Shown here in pieces: positions 41,749-50,773 of a DNA stretch of 64,000 bases. Each line of letters starts with the position of its first letter. Positions within the stretch are counted from its first letter, which is position 1. The notes beneath the pieces were generated by a model that was not told where the DNA came from, did no database searches, and was given only the letters and a program-made list of their open reading frames with translations. The stretch lies in contig NZ_CP096016.1 of assembly GCF_023650515.1 (NCBI RefSeq), positions 2,730,001-2,794,000 of the forward strand, read 5' to 3'. The DNA comes from Alkalimarinus coralli. Lineage in GTDB: Bacteria; Pseudomonadota; Gammaproteobacteria; Pseudomonadales; Oleiphilaceae. A program made the translations under genes and the position numbers.

Positions 41749-43512
41749 ATGAATAATCAAGATACACCGGCCAGCGCCAAAGAGTGGTCAGAATTTCTTT
41801 CTACACAAACCCTTCCCACTGGCCCTTTTGTTGGAAAACAAATTTTAAAAAGAATCACAGAAGACAAACTCCCTTACAAAAAAATTGCAGAACAAGCCAA
41901 CAAAGACCCGGTTTACTCATATCACATCATGAGTAAAGCCAATCAGGGTAAAGGTAAAGACGCCCCCTTCAGCAAAACACTGGATCATGCAATCAGCATG
42001 ATAGGCACAGAAAACCTTAAAAAACTCACCCTGTCGCTGCCCAGTCACAAACCAAAGGTCGATAATGTTCAGCAATATTATTATGCCCGGGCGATCAGCT
42101 CTAGCTTGCTAGCATCATATTTGGCTCGCACGTTTTCCGAGTTTAAAAAGCTTGGCCAAAAAGAAGACATATACTGGGGTGCCCTCTTCTGCGGGATTCC
42201 TATGTGGTACTTGTGGCGCTTTGCAACGCCGGAAATGAAGCTGGTTCGCCACGCAGTTCAGGAAAGCGCCAAGCTCCCCCATCAGGCAGAGAGAGAAGTG
42301 CTGGGGTGCACTATTCCAGAGCTAGCAGCTAAGCTGGTTGAACATCTCAACCTGCCACCGTTAACCAAGCGCTGTTATTTGCCAGACAATCAGCTAACCC
42401 CCAAACAGTGGATTAGAATGAGTCAGCATGTGGCTCCCAATGGAAAGCCAATCAAAGTTGATGATCAGCATATTAACCTCATAAGTTCCAAATCCGCATT
42501 TGCCATTACACTGGCCAATTTACTGGCATATTACGCGTCGCAGGATTGGTATTCGCATTCAACCCTGAGGGTGCAAAAAGTGATATCTGTTTATTTAGGG
42601 ATACCGCTCGACCAGGCGATAACGTTAACCCATCGCTGCGCCGTTGAAATGTCAAGGGAGCACCCGATACCCGGAATACTACTCCCCGCAGCCAGGCTTC
42701 TTTTGCCTCCAAGGGAGAAACTGCATGTCAGTACAAAAGCGGCTCAGGCCGCCAAACCGGCCACTGAGGGCGTGGTTGCCCCCCCTGCAACCGAACCGAC
42801 AGACCAGGCAGCACCAGCGATACCACCCGTCGAGGCCGCAATAGCCAAAGCAAGCCATGACGTAGAACAAGCAGGCGTAAGCCCCTCCGAACAGGGCGTC
42901 ATAAAACCTGAAGAAATAAAGGCTAAGCCGATAGCTAAAAAAGAGCAGCCCACAAAAACTGTTGCGCCAACGGGTGCTCGCCGAGGGGATAAAAATATCT
43001 TTACCGAATTCACCGAGCTCATGCTGAAAAACCCTGATAACTTTGTTGATTTACATGAGTTAATGAATGCGGCAACACAATGCACGGCCTATGGCCTGGG
43101 TTTGCAGAAAGCTATTGTGGCGCTGGTGAATACAAACGAAACACGCTTAAAGGCATACTATAACGTGGGTACCAGCAACCACCCTCAGTTAAGCAATTTT
43201 CAGACAGATTTGACAAAACCAACGCTTTTTTCACGGCTCATCGAAAAGCCATCCAGCATTTGGGTTAAACCCACAAGCAATAAAAATATCTGGGCAATGA
43301 TTCCTCCTGAATTTAAGGTTGCTAGCGGCGCGAAGGAGTTTTTCCTGATGTCCATATTTGTTAATCAAAAACCTGTCGCTGTATTCTATGCTGATTCGGG
43401 CGACGACAACCAACCGCTAACTGACTACGACTATAAGCAGTTTAAGTATATGTGCAGCGCAGCAACACACTGCTTGCAATATCTGGCCGCTAAAAGGGCC
43501 AAAAAAACATAG
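41749..43512 (+). CDS. HDOD-domain protein with GAF-like C-terminal region
   Basis: A 587-residue cytoplasmic protein. The first 270 residues look like an HDOD domain: GKQILKRITEDKLPYKKIAEQ, DPVYSYHIMSKAN, DHAISMIGTENLKKL and ARAISSSLLASYLARTF. HDOD domains are degenerate HD folds used in signalling. Residues 325-415 form an A/P/E/K-rich linker (TEGVVAPPATEPTDQAAPA). The last 160 residues (from NIFTEFTELMLK, with PVAVFYADSG near the end) look like a GAF-type domain. It sits where P. aeruginosa has PA4955, between motA and rhdA. Role unknown, perhaps regulatory. Confidence 0.8.
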   Translation: MNNQDTPASAKEWSEFLSTQTLPTGPFVGKQILKRITEDKLPYKKIAEQANKDPVYSYHIMSKANQGKGKDAPFSKTLDHAISMIGTENLKKLTLSLPSHKPKVDNVQQYYYARAISSSLLASYLARTFSEFKKLGQKEDIYWGALFCGIPMWYLWRFATPEMKLVRHAVQESAKLPHQAEREVLGCTIPELAAKLVEHLNLPPLTKRCYLPDNQLTPKQWIRMSQHVAPNGKPIKVDDQHINLISSKSAFAITLANLLAYYASQDWYSHSTLRVQKVISVYLGIPLDQAITLTHRCAVEMSREHPIPGILLPAARLLLPPREKLHVSTKAAQAAKPATEGVVAPPATEPTDQAAPAIPPVEAAIAKASHDVEQAGVSPSEQGVIKPEEIKAKPIAKKEQPTKTVAPTGARRGDKNIFTEFTELMLKNPDNFVDLHELMNAATQCTAYGLGLQKAIVALVNTNETRLKAYYNVGTSNHPQLSNFQTDLTKPTLFSRLIEKPSSIWVKPTSNKNIWAMIPPEFKVASGAKEFFLMSIFVNQKPVAVFYADSGDDNQPLTDYDYKQFKYMCSAATHCLQYLAAKRAKKT

Positions 43513-43634
43513 GCAAACACTTTCAGGCTTTCACTAAACGGGTGAAATAACAGATTCAAGAGAGGTCATAAAATCTGGTAATATCGGCATATTAAAAACT
43601 CATCCATTAGTTTTGACTACAAAGGGCTTACCCC

Positions 43635-44459
43635 ATGGAAGATACCCAACAGAATATCCCGCTACTGCTTGAGTCTGAGCAACTTGAATCGCTTATTGGA
43701 CACCCGTCGCTGCTCATTATTGATATTTGCAACCCTGCCCGTTACGAAGAGGGGCATATTGAGGGTGCTGTCCATATTTCACCGGCAGAGACTCAGCTGG
43801 GAACCCCGCCAGCGCCTGGAAAAATACCCACAGAGGCATCTCTGGAGCAGTTGTTTCAGAAAATAGGCTTAACGGAAGACAAACATGTCGTTGTTTATGA
43901 TGATGAGGGTGGAGGCTGGGCTGGCCGTTTCATCTGGCTACTCGACTGCATTGGGCATGCGCGATACTCCTATCTAAACGGCGGCTACCTTGCCTGGAAT
44001 GATGAGCAAAGACCTCTAACCCAAATAGTTAAGGCCACTCAGGCATCAAACTACAGCGTGCGCATCAACCACAACCACACGGCATCACTTGAAGAAGTTC
44101 TTGAAGCACTTAATGAAACATCTACCGTCATCTGGGACGCACGATCCCCCCAAGAGTACCGCGGTGAGAAAGTGCTGGCAGCTAAAAAAGGACATATCCC
44201 GGGCGCAGTAAATTTTGAGTGGACTCAGGCAATGGACCCTAAACGCGCACTCAGAATGAAAGACCCCAAACAGTTGCTGGAGTCACTGACAGAGCTGGGC
44301 ATTACAGCGGATAAGAAAGTAATTACTCACTGTCAGACCCACCACCGTTCAGGGTTTACGTATCTGGTCGCGAAGGTACTAGGATTCAGCGAGATCAAAG
44401 CCTATGATGGCTCTTGGGCCGAGTGGGGAAACCGTCCCGAAACACCGGTCGAGCTTTAG
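43635..44459 (+). CDS. rhdA: Thiosulfate:cyanide sulfurtransferase RhdA (rhodanese)
   Basis: A 274-residue tandem rhodanese. The first domain (about 10-125) is inactive, lacking a catalytic cysteine at the loop. The second (about 145-272) has the persulphide cysteine C233 in HCQTHHRSG, the loop known from Azotobacter and Pseudomonas RhdA. It moves sulphur from thiosulfate to thiophilic acceptors such as cyanide. The gene precedes psd, as in P. aeruginosa (PA4956-PA4957). Confidence 0.93.
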   Translation: MEDTQQNIPLLLESEQLESLIGHPSLLIIDICNPARYEEGHIEGAVHISPAETQLGTPPAPGKIPTEASLEQLFQKIGLTEDKHVVVYDDEGGGWAGRFIWLLDCIGHARYSYLNGGYLAWNDEQRPLTQIVKATQASNYSVRINHNHTASLEEVLEALNETSTVIWDARSPQEYRGEKVLAAKKGHIPGAVNFEWTQAMDPKRALRMKDPKQLLESLTELGITADKKVITHCQTHHRSGFTYLVAKVLGFSEIKAYDGSWAEWGNRPETPVEL

Positions 44460-44647
44460 GCCTTGTCGTTCAGCATAGAGGTTAAAACTCACGGTAGAAC
44501 GCCGTATTGATTCTCACATCTGCACGCCAACCTTGAGTTATAAAGTCAAAGCAGTAAAATTGTGGGTACAAGACACAGTGATAGATAGTCGCTTAACATG
44601 TACATCATATGATACATCTAAGAGATACCACTCCAAACATACATACC

Positions 44648-44671
44648 TTTCGAATTTATCTGTATTCGAAA
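44648..44671. promoter_or_regulatory. 8-bp inverted repeat upstream of psd
   Basis: TTTCGAAT and ATTCGAAA form a perfect inverted repeat with an 8-bp spacer, 26 bp before the psd start. It may be an operator for a dimeric regulator or an mRNA hairpin near the ribosome site. No regulator can be named. Confidence 0.45.
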
Positions 44672-44697
44672 AGATCAACAATAGGCAAAAATGATTA

Positions 44698-45567
44698 ATG
44701 CTCGATAACTTATTTGTTCTTAGCCAGTATTTAACACCTCAGCACACGCTTTCAAGAACGGTCGGCATGCTAGCAGACTGCAAGCAGCCACAAATCAAAG
44801 ATGCCTTTATAAAGTGGTTTATAAAACGATATAACGTCAATATGACTGAGGCTGCCAAAGAAAACCCCAGTGACTATCCATGCTTTAACGACTTTTTTAC
44901 CCGTGAATTGAAGCCAGGCTTACGCCCGATTGTTGAAGATAACACCCAGGTGTGCTGCCCGGTGGATGGTGCAATCAGCCAGCTGGGAGATATTGTCCAC
45001 GGCCAGATATTCCAGGCTAAAGGTCAACAATTTAGCCTAATCGATCTGCTTGGGGGAGACATAGCCCGGGCAAAGCCTTTTATGGGCGGAAAATTTGCAA
45101 CCATCTACCTCTCACCTAAAGATTATCACCGTATACATATGCCATTGTCGGGTACCTTGAGAGAGATGATCTACGTTCCAGGGAAGTTATTCTCTGTGAA
45201 TCCGGTTACCGCAGAAAACGTACCAGGGCTGTTTGCCCGAAATGAGCGTCTGGTGGCCATTTTTGATACTGAGCACGGCCCTATGGCCATGGTGTTAGTC
45301 GGAGCGATGATTGTTGCAGCGATTGAAACAGTCTGGTCAGGCCAGGTTGCGCCTCCGGTTAGAGCGCTCAAAGTCACCGAGTACCCTGCAGAGCCCTCTA
45401 ACCCGATACATCTCAACAAAGGTGATGAAATGGGTCGCTTTAAGTTAGGGTCAACTGTCGTGTTAGCATTCCCGGAAAATATGGCAGAATTTACAGACGA
45501 GTTAGTCGCAGGTTCCGGGGTTCGAATGGGTCAACCATTTGCCAGCCTGCAGACTCAAAAGCCTTAA
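44698..45567 (+). CDS. psd: Phosphatidylserine decarboxylase Psd (proenzyme)
   Basis: A 289-residue proenzyme that makes phosphatidylethanolamine from phosphatidylserine at the inner membrane. Self-cleavage occurs at LGST (250-253, between G251 and S252), where the serine becomes the pyruvoyl group. FNDFFTRELKPGLRP, SPKDYHRIHMPLSG and PGKLFSVNP are family motifs. An 8-bp inverted repeat lies just upstream. Convergent with epmA, with a structured gap between them. Confidence 0.97.
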   Translation: MLDNLFVLSQYLTPQHTLSRTVGMLADCKQPQIKDAFIKWFIKRYNVNMTEAAKENPSDYPCFNDFFTRELKPGLRPIVEDNTQVCCPVDGAISQLGDIVHGQIFQAKGQQFSLIDLLGGDIARAKPFMGGKFATIYLSPKDYHRIHMPLSGTLREMIYVPGKLFSVNPVTAENVPGLFARNERLVAIFDTEHGPMAMVLVGAMIVAAIETVWSGQVAPPVRALKVTEYPAEPSNPIHLNKGDEMGRFKLGSTVVLAFPENMAEFTDELVAGSGVRMGQPFASLQTQKP

Positions 45568-45614
45568 TTAGATAATCAGCGCGTTGAGCTGCTAATTTTT
45601 TAGCTATCTGGGCC

Positions 45615-45643
45615 GGCCTGAGGCGTTTAATACGCTTTAGGCC
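45615..45643. terminator. Hairpin between convergent psd and epmA
   Basis: GGCCTGAGGCG and CGCTTTAGGCC pair over 11 bp, allowing G-T wobbles, with a 7-nt loop. It overlaps the epmA stop codon and lacks a T-run. Possible shared termination structure. Confidence 0.4.
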
Positions 45644-46611
45644 CGCTCAACCGGAAACGCGATCACTTCACCAATAGAGGACGCTCCCTGCATAACCATT
45701 TGCAGGCGATCAAGCCCAAGTGCGACCCCAGAGCATTCGGGCAACCCAGCCTTCAGGGCATCAACAAGACGGTAATCAATGGCGACCTCTGGCAACCCAT
45801 TTATCTGCCGCTCATTATTGTCAGACTCAAAACGACGCAACTGCTCTTCCCCATCAACCAGTTCATCATAACCATTCGCCAACTCCAAGCCATTTACATA
45901 CAACTCAAACCTCTGGGCAAGCAATACGCCGTTTATCTCTTTCACTTTGGCCAGCGAAGCCTGGCTTGCAGGGTACTCAGTCATAAAAACAGGTCTGTCA
46001 TGGCCCAAATGTGCTTCAATACAATGAGATAATAGCAGGTCAAGGTAATCGTCCCGAGATAAACTGTCACCGGTTATCCCGGTCTTTTCCTTTGCCAGTT
46101 GGTGGAGCACGTCATCATCAACACGATGAGGGTTAATACCTAAATGCGCTTCAAACGCCTGTTGATAGGTCATAACATCAGGCGTCTGCAAACCAGCGAC
46201 GCTCGATATAAACTCTGCAACCTCGTCCATCAGCGCCGCCAGATCAAAGCCCGGCCGATACCATTCCAGCATGGTAAATTCCGGGTTGTGCCGCTTTCCG
46301 GACTCACCGTTCCTGAATGATTTTGAGGTTTGATAAATCGGCCCTGAGCCGGAGGCCAAAAGCCTTTTCATGGCAAACTCAGGAGAGGTCTGCAAGTACA
46401 TTTGCAGTGGAGATTTATGATTGGGGAGGTCAACCGTTGCAGCAATACTGGCAAGGTGCAAATCAGTCACCGTAGCAGACGATAAAAGTGGTGTATCGAC
46501 TTCCAACACCCCTCTTTCAGAGAAAAACTGCCTGGTTTCAGACAGTATCCTGGCTCGCAGTTTCAAAGCTGCGAGCTGACAACTAGGCTGCCAGCTCACT
46601 GAACCAGCCAC
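45637..46611 (-). CDS. epmA: Elongation factor P-(R)-beta-lysine ligase EpmA
   Basis: A 324-residue class II aminoacyl-tRNA-synthetase-like enzyme (PoxA/GenX) that attaches beta-lysine to EF-P. Core motifs are RARILSETRQFFSERGVLEVDTPLL (motif 1), FRNGESGKRHNPEFTMLEWYRP (motif 2) and SGVALGLDRLQMV (motif 3). It lacks the OB-fold anticodon domain of lysyl-tRNA synthetase. It lies 3 nt from efp on the same strand, with epmB opposite. Confidence 0.96.
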   Translation of the reverse strand: MAGSVSWQPSCQLAALKLRARILSETRQFFSERGVLEVDTPLLSSATVTDLHLASIAATVDLPNHKSPLQMYLQTSPEFAMKRLLASGSGPIYQTSKSFRNGESGKRHNPEFTMLEWYRPGFDLAALMDEVAEFISSVAGLQTPDVMTYQQAFEAHLGINPHRVDDDVLHQLAKEKTGITGDSLSRDDYLDLLLSHCIEAHLGHDRPVFMTEYPASQASLAKVKEINGVLLAQRFELYVNGLELANGYDELVDGEEQLRRFESDNNERQINGLPEVAIDYRLVDALKAGLPECSGVALGLDRLQMVMQGASSIGEVIAFPVERA

Positions 46612-46614
46612 GTA

Positions 46615-47187
46615 TTAGCCTTTTGCCCGACTAACGTATTCAGCCGTTCGTGTATCAATTTTAAGAACTTCGCCGATATTAACAAAGAGAGGTACATTGA
46701 CAACCGCGCCAGTCGACAATGTAGCGGGTTTAGTTCCACCTTGAGCGGTATCCCCTTTAAGGCCTGGGTCTGTTTCTACCACTTCAAGGTCAACAAAATT
46801 AGGTGCGGTAACCGTCAATGGTGCCCCGTTATACAACGTGACGGTATAAACAACCTGTTCTTTGAGCCATTTTTTAGCATCACCAACAGCCGTTTCATCA
46901 GCGCCGTGCTGCTCAAATGAACCATCTGTTAACATGAAGTGCCAAAACTCTCCATCGCTATACAGATATTCCATATCCAGCTCAATAACATCAGCCCCTT
47001 CCAGCGTCTCACCTGATTTAAAGGTACGCTCCCAAACTCGCCCAGTTCTAAGGTTTCTCAACTTAACTCGGCTAAAGGCCTGCCCTTTACCGGGCTTTAC
47101 GAACTCAACTTCAAGCATGGCGCACGGGTCGCCTTCGAGCATAACTTTAACACCTGATTTGAATTCATTGGTAGAATAGTTGGCCAT
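46615..47187 (-). CDS. efp: Elongation factor P
   Basis: A 190-residue translation factor that relieves stalling at polyproline. Three domains, KOW-like first. The modified lysine is K34 in [12 protein letters not shown], the type that receives beta-lysine rather than rhamnose on arginine, matching the flanking epmA and epmB. In contrast, pseudomonad EF-P has arginine at this position. A short 97-bp divergent promoter region separates it from epmB. Confidence 0.97.
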   Translation of the reverse strand: MANYSTNEFKSGVKVMLEGDPCAMLEVEFVKPGKGQAFSRVKLRNLRTGRVWERTFKSGETLEGADVIELDMEYLYSDGEFWHFMLTDGSFEQHGADETAVGDAKKWLKEQVVYTVTLYNGAPLTVTAPNFVDLEVVETDPGLKGDTAQGGTKPATLSTGAVVNVPLFVNIGEVLKIDTRTAEYVSRAKG

Positions 47188-47284
47188 TGTTCCTCACCGA
47201 TCTGTAAAATTAACGATAAAATTTTTGAGCACTATTCACTACTGCTCAGAAACACTACATAAATGTTGTAATGGAAAGTAGCTA

Positions 47285-48298
47285 ATGATACCGCGAACCC
47301 TTGATGCTGTCGAAGTTCCTAGCTGGAAAGAGGTGCTTTCTAACGCAATTTCATCACCAAAGACGTTATCGGAGCGGTTAGGCATTCCCCTTTCCAGCAT
47401 TTCAGGGAAAGCAAATGAGGACTTTAAACTGTTTGTTCCCGAGCCCTATCTGCATAGGATCGAGAAAGGCAACGCAAACGACCCTTTATTAAAACAAGTC
47501 TTACCCGCCCATCAAGAAACCGTCTCGCCAACTCACTATTCGGCAGACCCACTGGCAGAAGACACTTATAACTCGGTTCCAGGCCTGATTCATAAATACA
47601 AAAGCCGAGTACTGCTGGTTTCGGGGTCAACTTGCGCTATCAACTGCCGTTATTGCTTCCGCAGACATTTTCCGTATTCGGACAACCGCCTCTCAAAGGA
47701 GCAATGGTCTGTCGCGCTCGAATATATTCGCCACCACACAGAACTGAATGAAGTCATCATGAGCGGAGGCGACCCGCTGGTTAACAATGATAAGCAACTG
47801 CACTGGCTATCAACAGAGATCAGTAAAATTCCGCATATCAAGCGACTGAGAATTCACACTCGCCTGCCCGTTGTCATTCCTCAAAGAGTTGATGAGCCGT
47901 TCATTACCTGGCTTTCAAATATTTCGCTGCAAAAAGTGATGGTGCTACATATCAACCACCCCAATGAAATTGATGAACAGGTTAAACACGCAATAAAAGC
48001 AATCAAAGACACGGGCACTCTGGTTCTAAATCAATCTGTTATATTGGCAGGCATCAATGACTGTAGCCAAACACTGATTAAACTCAGTGAAGACCTCTTT
48101 GAAGCTGGCGCCCTTCCCTACTATTTGCACCGCCTCGATAAAATTAAAGGTGCAGCCCACTTCGACCTTAAACAGAGCCGGATAAATGAGATTTATACCA
48201 ATATGCTAGCATCACTGCCGGGCTATCTGGTGCCAAAGCTGGTAGCCGAAATCCCCCACAAACCTTCTAAAACTCCATTGGATCTATTTTTGGAATAA
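47285..48298 (+). CDS. epmB: EF-P beta-lysylation protein EpmB (lysine 2,3-aminomutase family)
   Basis: A 337-residue radical-SAM, PLP-dependent enzyme that makes (R)-beta-lysine for EF-P. The radical SAM cluster is CAINCRYCFRR (CxxxCxxC), with SGGDPLVNN as the PLP-site segment and HTRLPVVIPQRV after it. It is divergent from efp-epmA, forming a complete modification module except for the hydroxylase EpmC, which is not seen here. Confidence 0.95.
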   Translation: MIPRTLDAVEVPSWKEVLSNAISSPKTLSERLGIPLSSISGKANEDFKLFVPEPYLHRIEKGNANDPLLKQVLPAHQETVSPTHYSADPLAEDTYNSVPGLIHKYKSRVLLVSGSTCAINCRYCFRRHFPYSDNRLSKEQWSVALEYIRHHTELNEVIMSGGDPLVNNDKQLHWLSTEISKIPHIKRLRIHTRLPVVIPQRVDEPFITWLSNISLQKVMVLHINHPNEIDEQVKHAIKAIKDTGTLVLNQSVILAGINDCSQTLIKLSEDLFEAGALPYYLHRLDKIKGAAHFDLKQSRINEIYTNMLASLPGYLVPKLVAEIPHKPSKTPLDLFLE

Positions 48299-48677
48299 AG
48301 GTAATGAGAAGCCCTAAGTCTACAGAAAGAGCGATATCACCAAACCGGTTAACAGTTTTTTACATAATTTTAGCGCTGAAAAGTTAAAGTAATGCAATAA
48401 TATTAAAAGCTTAAAAAGTAAAACAATGAAAAATATTACCTATTTGGGATAAATATCAGACCATCAACCAGTTTTTACTGACACTTGTTAAATCTCTGCT
48501 ATTCTTTCCGGTAGGTGCTTGTATTCTATAGGCTTGCGTTCTATGAGTACTTGCGTTCTATAGATAGTTGCAAAGCAGCTTAATTTTAGCGTCAACGACT
48601 TCTTCCCCTGCCTAGAGTGTTATGACTCTCTGAGGGGTTGTGCTGTGTATTTTGTATGATAAATATGGTGTTCCTTA
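48299..48677. other. Intergenic region with short degenerate repeats
   Basis: A 379-bp AT-rich gap upstream of the PilZ-like gene. It holds three repeats of CTTGCGTTCTATAG type at 48518, 48533 and 48550, spaced 15 and 17 bp. No gene or terminator is clear. The repeats could be regulatory sites or the result of local duplication. Confidence 0.55.
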
Positions 48678-50489
48678 ATGACTAGCCAGGTAAAAAAACC
48701 CAACATTTCGATTCCAGAACAAAGCCTGGCCACGCTCTCTTTTTGCGATGCAACACCTCACTCGTTTGAAGAATGGGTTAGCTCGCTCCCCATGGCCAAT
48801 ATCGGTGAAAGTGCCCGACAGCTTTATCATGCCATTATTGAGCTAAACCAGTTAATTATCTCACCGCAGATACGTAGCCAACTGCTTGAGCTGGTGAGAC
48901 CTGCAATTCAATATGTATGTAACGAGTTGTCAAAGCACTACCTTAACCAACCCATAGTGTTGCCCGAAAAACAGCGAAAAATAGCAAACCTGTCACAAGC
49001 ATTGCAGATGCACCTTGCAACCGGGTATAAGGTCGTTATTTTAGAAAACGCTGAACAAATTAAAAATGAAAAGGCCAAGAAAAGCCTGGCGGTCGCTTGC
49101 CACAGAGTTATCAGCGAATATGCGCGCACAGTCTTAAGGTCATCACAGTTATATTGCCCCAGCCCCAAAAATGTCTGGCTGGAGTCACACTCCATTTTTA
49201 AGTTCGCAGAAGCGTCCGACTTGCTAAAGTACGCCATTAAAGACGATCAAAATATCAGCAAATCGGAAACCCTCATTGAAGACGCATACAAAAGGTTATT
49301 GTTACTTGGCTGCTGTAAGACTAACCAGCTAAGACAGAGCGACCTCGCACAAATATACAACGCATTCGAAATTTGGGCATCGTACACAGAGGTTGGTCAA
49401 TACTACTCCTCGAGCTCAACCTTTGTGCTCAATATGGATAATGATTCACCACCCATATACCGAAGCTTGCTGCATGATTCATTGACAGACCATTTTTATG
49501 GCTTCGATACAACAACGCTGGTTCAGCATTTGACGGATTACCTGGCATCAAGCGGCCGTAAAGATCATGACGCCAGCAGTTTCATCGAAGTTCCCGGTAA
49601 TATTCAGGATCAGTTGATAGCTCACCTCGCTCAAGCGCTGGGTATCTTAACCAAACGCAATTTCAAGCGTATGTCCAGCAAGGGGCATCTGCAGTTGTGC
49701 ACAGGTCTGAGCGCCGCTCACTACTTCTGCTCTGGAGAGGTAGAGTTCAATACTCAACTTCTTCAAGACATGATAAAACGCCACCTTGAGCCAGATAACG
49801 ATAATGTTTTCTTGCAACGCAGCAAAAATCAGAATGACGCATGGTCTGATGCCTTTGATGCAGGGCCTGCTGGTTCCGTTACCGAAGAACACGCCAGTAT
49901 CCCGGTCAATTTTACCCGTTCAATCTACGACGAAGAAAAACAGAAGAAAAGCACCTTTAAACACTATAATGCGCCACTTATAAACACCAGCCCTGGTGGC
50001 TACTGTTTGCAGTGGCTGGGAGAAATCCCCGGCAACATTCAGGCAGGAGAAGTTCTAGGCATTCGAGAAAGTGAGTCGCATCCGTGGAGCATTGCGGTAA
50101 TACGCTGGATTAGACAAATTAAGCAGCACGGAACCCAAATAGGGATAGAGCTGTTGGCGCCTTCTGCTCAACCTTGCGGCGTGCAGCTGATCCAGAAAAC
50201 CGGCGATCACAGTGAGTACCTGAGAGGCTTGTTGCTTCCTGAGCTTTCATCGATAGGTCAGGCGGCGACCCTCATCACTCCCAGATTGCCATTTCAAACT
50301 GGCCAAAAGATTCTGCTCAACCAGCAAGGGCAAGAGACAAAGTGCCAGTTAAACAGACGAGTGGCTGCAACAGGCAGCTTCAGCCAATTTGAACTAAAAG
50401 TGTTCTCAACGGCGAATATCACCGAGGCCCCCAAAGTAACCAAGAGTAGTGAGGAAGATGATTTCGATTCGCTATGGCCTTCACTGTAG
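48678..50489 (+). CDS. PilZ-like protein of the PA4958 family, upstream of fimX
   Basis: A 603-residue cytoplasmic protein of unclear function. Most of it is helical (for example VRPAIQYVCNELSKHYL, SQALQMHLATGYKVV). The C-terminal 130 residues resemble a PilZ-type beta barrel, with GEVLGIRESESHPWSIAVIRWIRQ and GTQIGIELLAPSAQPCGVQL. The conserved c-di-GMP arginine pair (RxxxR) is not evident, so ligand binding is uncertain. The position immediately before fimX matches P. aeruginosa PA4958 as I recall it. I call the PilZ-like fold from the C-terminal pattern only. Confidence 0.6.
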   Translation: MTSQVKKPNISIPEQSLATLSFCDATPHSFEEWVSSLPMANIGESARQLYHAIIELNQLIISPQIRSQLLELVRPAIQYVCNELSKHYLNQPIVLPEKQRKIANLSQALQMHLATGYKVVILENAEQIKNEKAKKSLAVACHRVISEYARTVLRSSQLYCPSPKNVWLESHSIFKFAEASDLLKYAIKDDQNISKSETLIEDAYKRLLLLGCCKTNQLRQSDLAQIYNAFEIWASYTEVGQYYSSSSTFVLNMDNDSPPIYRSLLHDSLTDHFYGFDTTTLVQHLTDYLASSGRKDHDASSFIEVPGNIQDQLIAHLAQALGILTKRNFKRMSSKGHLQLCTGLSAAHYFCSGEVEFNTQLLQDMIKRHLEPDNDNVFLQRSKNQNDAWSDAFDAGPAGSVTEEHASIPVNFTRSIYDEEKQKKSTFKHYNAPLINTSPGGYCLQWLGEIPGNIQAGEVLGIRESESHPWSIAVIRWIRQIKQHGTQIGIELLAPSAQPCGVQLIQKTGDHSEYLRGLLLPELSSIGQAATLITPRLPFQTGQKILLNQQGQETKCQLNRRVAATGSFSQFELKVFSTANITEAPKVTKSSEEDDFDSLWPSL

Positions 50490-50773
50490 AAATAAACCGT
50501 CGCAACGAATTACAGTAGTAAGCCGATTGGAGAGGCTCCCGCCTCTCTGAAAGTGTGACGCCATTCAAGAAATGGTACCTCTGGCTTCATAGCTGAGTCA
50601 CCATGCTTGAGCCGCTGTTAACCACAACATAGAATGGCGTTGCAAACCGAATAAGCCCAATAAAAACAAGCGTTCCCTGAATGCAATAGCGCCAGCAACA
50701 GAGAGCACAGACTCAGTTAATCGCACGTTTTAAAGCCCACATAACATAACCTAACCTGATAGAAGTAGAGTTA

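Noticed and set aside
44605-44614. ATCATATGAT palindrome between rhdA and psd
   Set aside because: Ten-base AT-rich palindrome with no repeats or near conserved spacing to a promoter; likely chance, in contrast to the inverted repeat at 44648.
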